This document shows, piece after piece, positions 59,120 to 64,000 of a DNA stretch of 64,000 nucleotides. Both the position numbers and the translations under genes were made by a program. The DNA comes from Heliopora coerulea. Taxonomy: Eukaryota; Cnidaria; Anthozoa; Scleralcyonacea; Helioporidae. The stretch covers positions 56,911 through 120,910 of the forward strand of contig JASJOG010000542.1 in NCBI GenBank assembly GCA_030142905.1, written 5' to 3'. Position 1 is the stretch's first letter. The number at the start of each line of letters is the position of its first letter. The notes below the pieces were generated by a model. The model did no database searches, was not told the origin of the DNA, and was given only the letters and a program-made list of their open reading frames with translations.

Positions 59120-59583
59120 AAATCCGGAGGCCGGTCACGTTAATTACTGCGAGATATTTTCGTTTCGCGGCTTGTTAATGTTGTCGTCGAGAAGTTCCCT
59201 CATCAATCCTTCGCTACTTTCCGTACCTTACACTAATTTACCTTTTCATGTCGATGTGCACGGGAAATCGACAAGCTGCGACGTGGATAAATAATTGCTG
59301 GAAAAAGCACTAACTTCCAAGTGCAACTATGTCTGCCACAAGCACGCAAACTTCACTCCTGCGACGGGCGTGCTACGAACCCGAATGTTTGTCTCTTTTG
59401 CCAGCATACATAAACGCTTTCTTACGATTTGCACAATAGGCACGCCCGTTGGCCTCTCGTTTTTCTCCATTGTGCGATGAATTTTATTTTCCGATCTCTT
59501 CCAGTCATGTATCTTGCTAAAGAGTCGCTTTCGCGTTCTCTCTCCTTGCAGCACGGCCGAGGTGGAGCTCGAGCTCGAGATCG

Positions 59584-59655
59584 GGTCCCGTGGTGTAACG
59601 GTCAGCACTTTGGACTCTGAATCCAAGAATCCGAGTTCGAATCTCGGTGGGGCCT
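59584..59655 (+). tRNA. tRNA-Gln(CTG), unit 17
   Basis: Consensus copy. Confidence 0.97.
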
Positions 59656-59977
59656 GCTGTTCTTCCTGCATTTCCGTTCTCCCTGTGTTTCCTTTATGGC
59701 CGATTGCCTCGTCTTCTCGCGAAAACACGTATCAACTCACGGACGTCGATGAGGAAAATTGGCCGTGAAAGAAATTCAACCACTCCTCTATCCTGCACAC
59801 GAGTCACGGTGAGCAACGATTTGCGATCAAACAAGGGTTGTTCGCTTCAAATTCTTGTCGCCCGGTTTATGCCGACGAGTCGTCTCGTTCGCCATTAACC
59901 TGGGCAAAGTATTTGAATGGCATGTTTGCTGGTTGCGTCTATCTACAAAGCTTTTCCACGACCTCGTTCGCAACGCA

Positions 59978-60099
59978 GTCAGGATGGCCGAGCGGTCTAA
60001 GGCGCCAGATTCAAGATGAAACACTTGTCACGCACCTGCGAGACGTATGGGCGTTCTGGTCCACGTTTGTGGGCGTGGGTTCGAATCCCACTCCTGACA
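59978..60099 (+). tRNA. tRNA-Leu(CAA), unit 18
   Basis: Intact copy. Confidence 0.97.
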
Positions 60100-60337
60100 T
60101 ATATGGTGGATTGTTGTTGCTGTTTATTTTCTTCGTTTTAGTTATTACTCTACGTTCTTTCAGTGAAGCAATTCTTAAACGAAACTGAATTTCGAGTGCG
60201 TGTTGCGAGCACAAGCTGTTTCAAGGGATATTTCGCGTAGATGCGATCGTTCCAAGCATGTATTCCTCGCGTTTGGAGCTTTGACGAGAAGCAAAGAGCG
60301 CAAAATATCGATTTGAACCGCAAAAGAAAGACGCATG

Positions 60338-60411
60338 CACCCCTGATGGGATTCGAACCCACATCCTCTGAATTAGAAGTCCAGCGCGCTATTCCATTGC
60401 GCCACAGGGGC
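60338..60411 (-). tRNA. tRNA-Arg(TCT), unit 18
   Basis: Consensus copy. Confidence 0.97.
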
Positions 60412-60875
60412 AAATCCGGAGGCCGGTCACGTTAATTACTGCGAGATATTTTCGTTTCGCGGCTTGTTAATGTTGTCGTCGAGAAGTTCCCTCATCAATC
60501 CTTCGCTACTTTCCGTACCTTACACTAATTTACCTTTTCATGTCGATGTGCACGGGAAATCGACAAGCTGCGACGTGGATAAATAATTGCTGGAAAAAGC
60601 ACTAACTTCCAAGTGCAACTATGTCTGCCACAAGCACGCAAACTTCACTCCTGCGACGGGCGTGCTACGAACCCGAATGTTTGTCTCTTTTGCCAGCATA
60701 CATAAACGCTTTCTTACGATTTGCACAATAGGCACGCCCGTTGGCCTCTCGTTTTTCTCCATTGTGCGATGAATTTTATTTTCCGATCTCTTCCAGTCAT
60801 GTATCTTGCTAAAGAGTCGCTTTCGCGTTCTCTCTCCTTGCAGCACGGCCGAGGTGGAGCTCGAGCTCGAGATCG

Positions 60876-60947
60876 GGTCCCGTGGTGTAACGGTCAGCAC
60901 TTTGGACTCTGAATCCAAGAATCCGAGTTCGAATCTCGGTGGGGCCT
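60876..60947 (+). tRNA. tRNA-Gln(CTG), unit 18
   Basis: Consensus copy. Confidence 0.97.
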
Positions 60948-61269
60948 GCTGTTCTTCCTGCATTTCCGTTCTCCCTGTGTTTCCTTTATGGCCGATTGCC
61001 TCGTCTTCTCGCGAAAACACGTATCAACTCACGGACGTCGATGAGGAAAATTGGCCGTGAAAGAAATTCAACCACTCCTCTATCCTGCACACGAGTCACG
61101 GTGAGCAACGATTTGCGATCAAACAAGGGTTGTTCGCTTCAAATTCTTGTCGCCCGGTTTATGCCGACGAGTCGTCTCGTTCGCCATTAACCTGGGCAAA
61201 GTATTTGAATGGCATGTTTGCTGGTTGCGTCTATCTACAAAGCTTTTCCACGACCTCGTTCGCAACGCA

Positions 61270-61391
61270 GTCAGGATGGCCGAGCGGTCTAAGGCGCCAG
61301 ATTCAAGATGAAACACTTGTCACGCACCTGCGAGACGTATGGGCGTTCTGGTCCACGTTTGTGGGCGTGGGTTCGAATCCCACTCCTGACA
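61270..61391 (+). tRNA. tRNA-Leu(CAA), unit 19
   Basis: Intact copy. Confidence 0.97.
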
Positions 61392-61629
61392 TATATGGTG
61401 GATTGTTGTTGCTGTTTATTTTCTTCGTTTTAGTTATTACTCTACGTTCTTTCAGTGAAGCAATTCTTAAACGAAACTGAATTTCGAGTGCGTGTTGCGA
61501 GCACAAGCTGTTTCAAGGGATATTTCGCGTAGATGCGATCGTTCCAAGCATGTATTCCTCGCGTTTGGAGCTTTGACGAGAAGCAAAGAGCGCAAAATAT
61601 CGATTTGAACCGCAAAAGAAAGACGCATG

Positions 61630-61703
61630 CACCCCTGATGGGATTCGAACCCACATCCTCTGAATTAGAAGTCCAGCGCGCTATTCCATTGCGCCACAGG
61701 GGC
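61630..61703 (-). tRNA. tRNA-Arg(TCT), unit 19
   Basis: Consensus copy. Confidence 0.97.
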
Positions 61704-62167
61704 AAATCCGGAGGCCGGTCACGTTAATTACTGCGAGATATTTTCGTTCCGCGGCTTGTTAATGTTGTCGTCGAGAAGTTCCCTCATCAATCCTTCGCTA
61801 CTTTCCGTACCTTACACTAATTTACCTTTTCATGTCGATGTGCACGGGAAATCGACAAGCTGCGACGTGGATAAATAATTGCTGGAAAAAGCACTAACTT
61901 CCAAGTGCAACTATGTCTGCCACAAGCACGCAAACTTCACTCCTGCGACGGGCGTGCTACGAACCCGAATGTTTGTCTCTTTTGCCAGCATACATAAACG
62001 CTTTCTTACGATTTGCACAATAGGCACGCCCGTTGGCCTCTCGTTTTTCTCCATTGTGCGATGAATTTTATTTTCCGATCTCTTCCAGTCATGTATCTTG
62101 CTAAAGAGTCGCTTTCGCGTTCTCTCTCCTTGCAGCACGGCCGAGGTGGAGCTCGAGCTCGAGATCG

Positions 62168-62239
62168 GGTCCCGTGGTGTAACGGTCAGCACTTTGGACT
62201 CTGAATCCAAGAATCCGAGTTCGAATCTCGGTGGGGCCT
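62168..62239 (+). tRNA. tRNA-Gln(CTG), unit 19
   Basis: Consensus copy. Confidence 0.97.
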
Positions 62240-62561
62240 GCTGTTCTTCCTGCATTTCCGTTCTCCCTGTGTTTCCTTTATGGCCGATTGCCTCGTCTTC
62301 TCGCGAAAACACGTATCAACTCACGGACGTCGATGAGGAAAATTGGCCGTGAAAGAAATTCAACCACTCCTCTATCCTGCACACGAGTCACGGTGAGCAA
62401 CGATTTGCGATCAAACAAGGGTTGTTCGCTTCAAATTCTTGTCGCCCGGTTTATGCCGACGAGTCGTCTCGTTCGCCATTAACCTGGGCAAAGTATTTGA
62501 ATGGCATGTTTGCTGGTTGCGTCTATCTACAAAGCTTTTCCACGACCTCGTTCGCAACGCA

Positions 62562-62683
62562 GTCAGGATGGCCGAGCGGTCTAAGGCGCCAGATTCAAGA
62601 TGAAACACTTGTCACGCACCTGCGAGACGTATGGGCGTTCTGGTCCACGTTTGTGGGCGTGGGTTCGAATCCCACTCCTGACA
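62562..62683 (+). tRNA. tRNA-Leu(CAA), unit 20
   Basis: Intact copy. Confidence 0.97.
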
Positions 62684-62921
62684 TATATGGTGGATTGTTG
62701 TTGCTGTTTATTTTCTTCGTTTTAGTTATTACTCTACGTTCTTTCAGTGAAGCAATTCTTAAACGAAACTGAATTTCGAGTGTGTGTTGCGAGCACAAGC
62801 TGTTTCAAGGGATATTTCGCGTAGATGCGATCGTTCCAAGCATGTATTCCTCGCGTTTGGAGCTTTGACGAGAAGCAAAGAGCGCAAAATATCGATTTGA
62901 ACCGCAAAAGAAAGACGCATG

Positions 62922-62995
62922 CACCCCTGATGGGATTCGAACCCACATCCTCTGAATTAGAAGTCCAGCGCGCTATTCCATTGCGCCACAGGGGC
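62922..62995 (-). tRNA. tRNA-Arg(TCT), unit 20
   Basis: Consensus copy. Confidence 0.97.
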
Positions 62996-63459
62996 AAATC
63001 CGGAGGCCGGTCACGTTAATTACTGCGAGATATTTTCGTTCCGCGGCTTGTTAATGTTGTCGTCGAGAAGTTCCCTCATCAATCCTTCGCTACTTTCCGT
63101 ACCTTACACTAATTTACCTTTTCATGTCGATGTGCACGGGAAATCGACAAGCTGCGACGTGGATAAATAATTGCTGGAAAAAGCACTAACTTCCAAGTGC
63201 AACTATGTCTGCCACAAGCACGCAAACTTCACTCCTGCGACGGGCGTGCTACGAACCCGAATGTTTGTCTCTTTTGCCAGCATACATAAACGCTTTCTTA
63301 CGATTTGCACAATAGGCACGCCCGTTGGCCTCTCGTTTTTCTCCATTGTGCGATGAATTTTATTTTCCGATCTCTTCCAGTCATGTATCTTGCTAAAGAG
63401 TCGCTTTCGCGTTCTCTCTCCTTGCAGCACGGCCGAGGTGGAGCTCGAGCTCGAGATCG

Positions 63460-63531
63460 GGTCCCGTGGTGTAACGGTCAGCACTTTGGACTCTGAATCC
63501 AAGAATCCGAGTTCGAATCTCGGTGGGGCCT
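63460..63531 (+). tRNA. tRNA-Gln(CTG), unit 20
   Basis: Consensus copy. Confidence 0.97.
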
Positions 63532-63853
63532 GCTGTTCTTCCTGCATTTCCGTTCTCCCTGTGTTTCCTTTATGGCCGATTGCCTCGTCTTCTCGCGAAA
63601 ACACGTATCAACTCACGGACGTCGATGAGGAAAATTGGCCGTGAAAGAAATTCAACCACTCCTCTATCCTGCACACGAGTCACGGTGAGCAACGATTTGC
63701 GATCAAACAAGGGTTGTTCGCTTCAAATTCTTGTCGCCCGGTTTATGCCGACGAGTCGTCTCGTTCGCCATTAACCTGGGCAAAGTATTTGAATGGCATG
63801 TTTGCTGGTTGCGTCTATCTACAAAGCTTTTCCACGACCTCGTTCGCAACGCA

Positions 63854-63975
63854 GTCAGGATGGCCGAGCGGTCTAAGGCGCCAGATTCAAGATGAAACAC
63901 TTGTCACGCACCTGCGAGACGTATGGGCGTTCTGGTCCACGTTTGTGGGCGTGGGTTCGAATCCCACTCCTGACA
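63854..63975 (+). tRNA. tRNA-Leu(CAA), unit 21
   Basis: Intact copy; the window ends 25 bp later, so the array continues beyond it. Confidence 0.97.
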
Positions 63976-64000
63976 TATATGGTGGATTGTTGTTGCTGTT

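Larger units (their letters stand above)
33081..64000. repeat. Tandem array of 1292-bp tRNA units (20.3 units), interrupted once
   Basis: Homology to the unit begins abruptly at about 33081 and continues to the window edge. Spacing of the three tRNA genes is exactly 1292 bp across every interval; the single interval of 5996 bp (Leu 39770 to Leu 45766) is 1292 plus a 4704-bp insertion. In unit order: Leu (+), 238 bp, Arg (-), 464 bp, Gln (+), 322 bp to the next Leu. So Leu and Arg converge and Arg and Gln diverge. The spacers hold no other RNA gene that I can recognise. Units differ only by substitutions. Tandem tRNA clusters of this kind are known (for example in Xenopus and Entamoeba). Confidence 0.98.

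Noticed and set aside
33170..63900. Repeated open frames of 61-133 codons in every array unit (for example 33170-33520 + and 33951-34352 -)
   Set aside because: They recur only because the DNA is repeated. They run straight through the tRNA genes on either strand and show no protein family signature. Substitutions between units are too few to test for selection.
33081..64000. CRISPR-like array
   Set aside because: Repeats are 1292 bp, eukaryotic, and include tRNA genes; there is no short-repeat/unique-spacer structure.

Overview
The window is nuclear DNA from an animal, most likely a marine invertebrate; the species cannot be named from the sequence. Evidence: a host gene split by many GT-AG introns, Pol III tRNA genes (one with a canonical 38-nt intron after position 37), two non-LTR retrotransposons ending in short tandem repeats rather than poly(A), a Tc1/mariner element with TA target duplication, several MITE or foldback elements and many AT-rich microsatellites. 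Nothing is prokaryotic. Layout: 1-2035 is the 3' part of a decayed non-LTR retrotransposon. 2678-4065 is a dead Tc1 element. About 5.5-6.4 kb is the probable promoter side of a host gene. 6385-30587 is an alkaline ceramidase gene (ACER3 type, + strand). I assembled it from 12 coding exons that join in frame to give 241 residues, with every zinc, calcium and catalytic position kept; none of the listed long ORFs describes it. One stretch of about 20 residues, between 'IYC' and 'IVTTV', was not found. The introns hold a foldback element with a tRNA-like core, a second foldback, a Harbinger-like element with TAA target duplication, a reverse-transcriptase fossil, a 13-bp minisatellite, a pyrimidine-rich degenerate repeat and microsatellites. 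30.6-33.08 kb is gene-poor. From about 33081 to the window end lies the most striking region: a head-to-tail array of 20.3 units, each exactly 1292 bp, still running at the right edge. Each unit carries tRNA-Leu(CAA) with an intron (+), tRNA-Arg(TCT) (-) and tRNA-Gln(CTG) (+). That gives 21 Leu, 20 Arg and 20 Gln genes. Units differ only by point substitutions, with no indel in any unit. One Arg copy has changed its anticodon to TCG, two neighbouring Gln copies share acceptor-stem mismatches, and four Leu copies at the left edge have a mutated B box. The first six units form an ABCABC higher-order pattern. A 4704-bp CR1/L2-like non-LTR element (SGNH-esterase ORF1, APE-RT ORF2 with a one-base frameshift) sits in unit 6, 5'-truncated and without target-site duplication. 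How the parts fit: the ceramidase is an ordinary single-copy sphingolipid gene whose introns have collected transposon debris. The array is a separate Pol III multigene locus of the kind that raises dosage for three tRNAs and evolves by unequal exchange and conversion, much like rDNA or 5S arrays. The many identical ORFs inside the array are a by-product of the repetition, not proteins.
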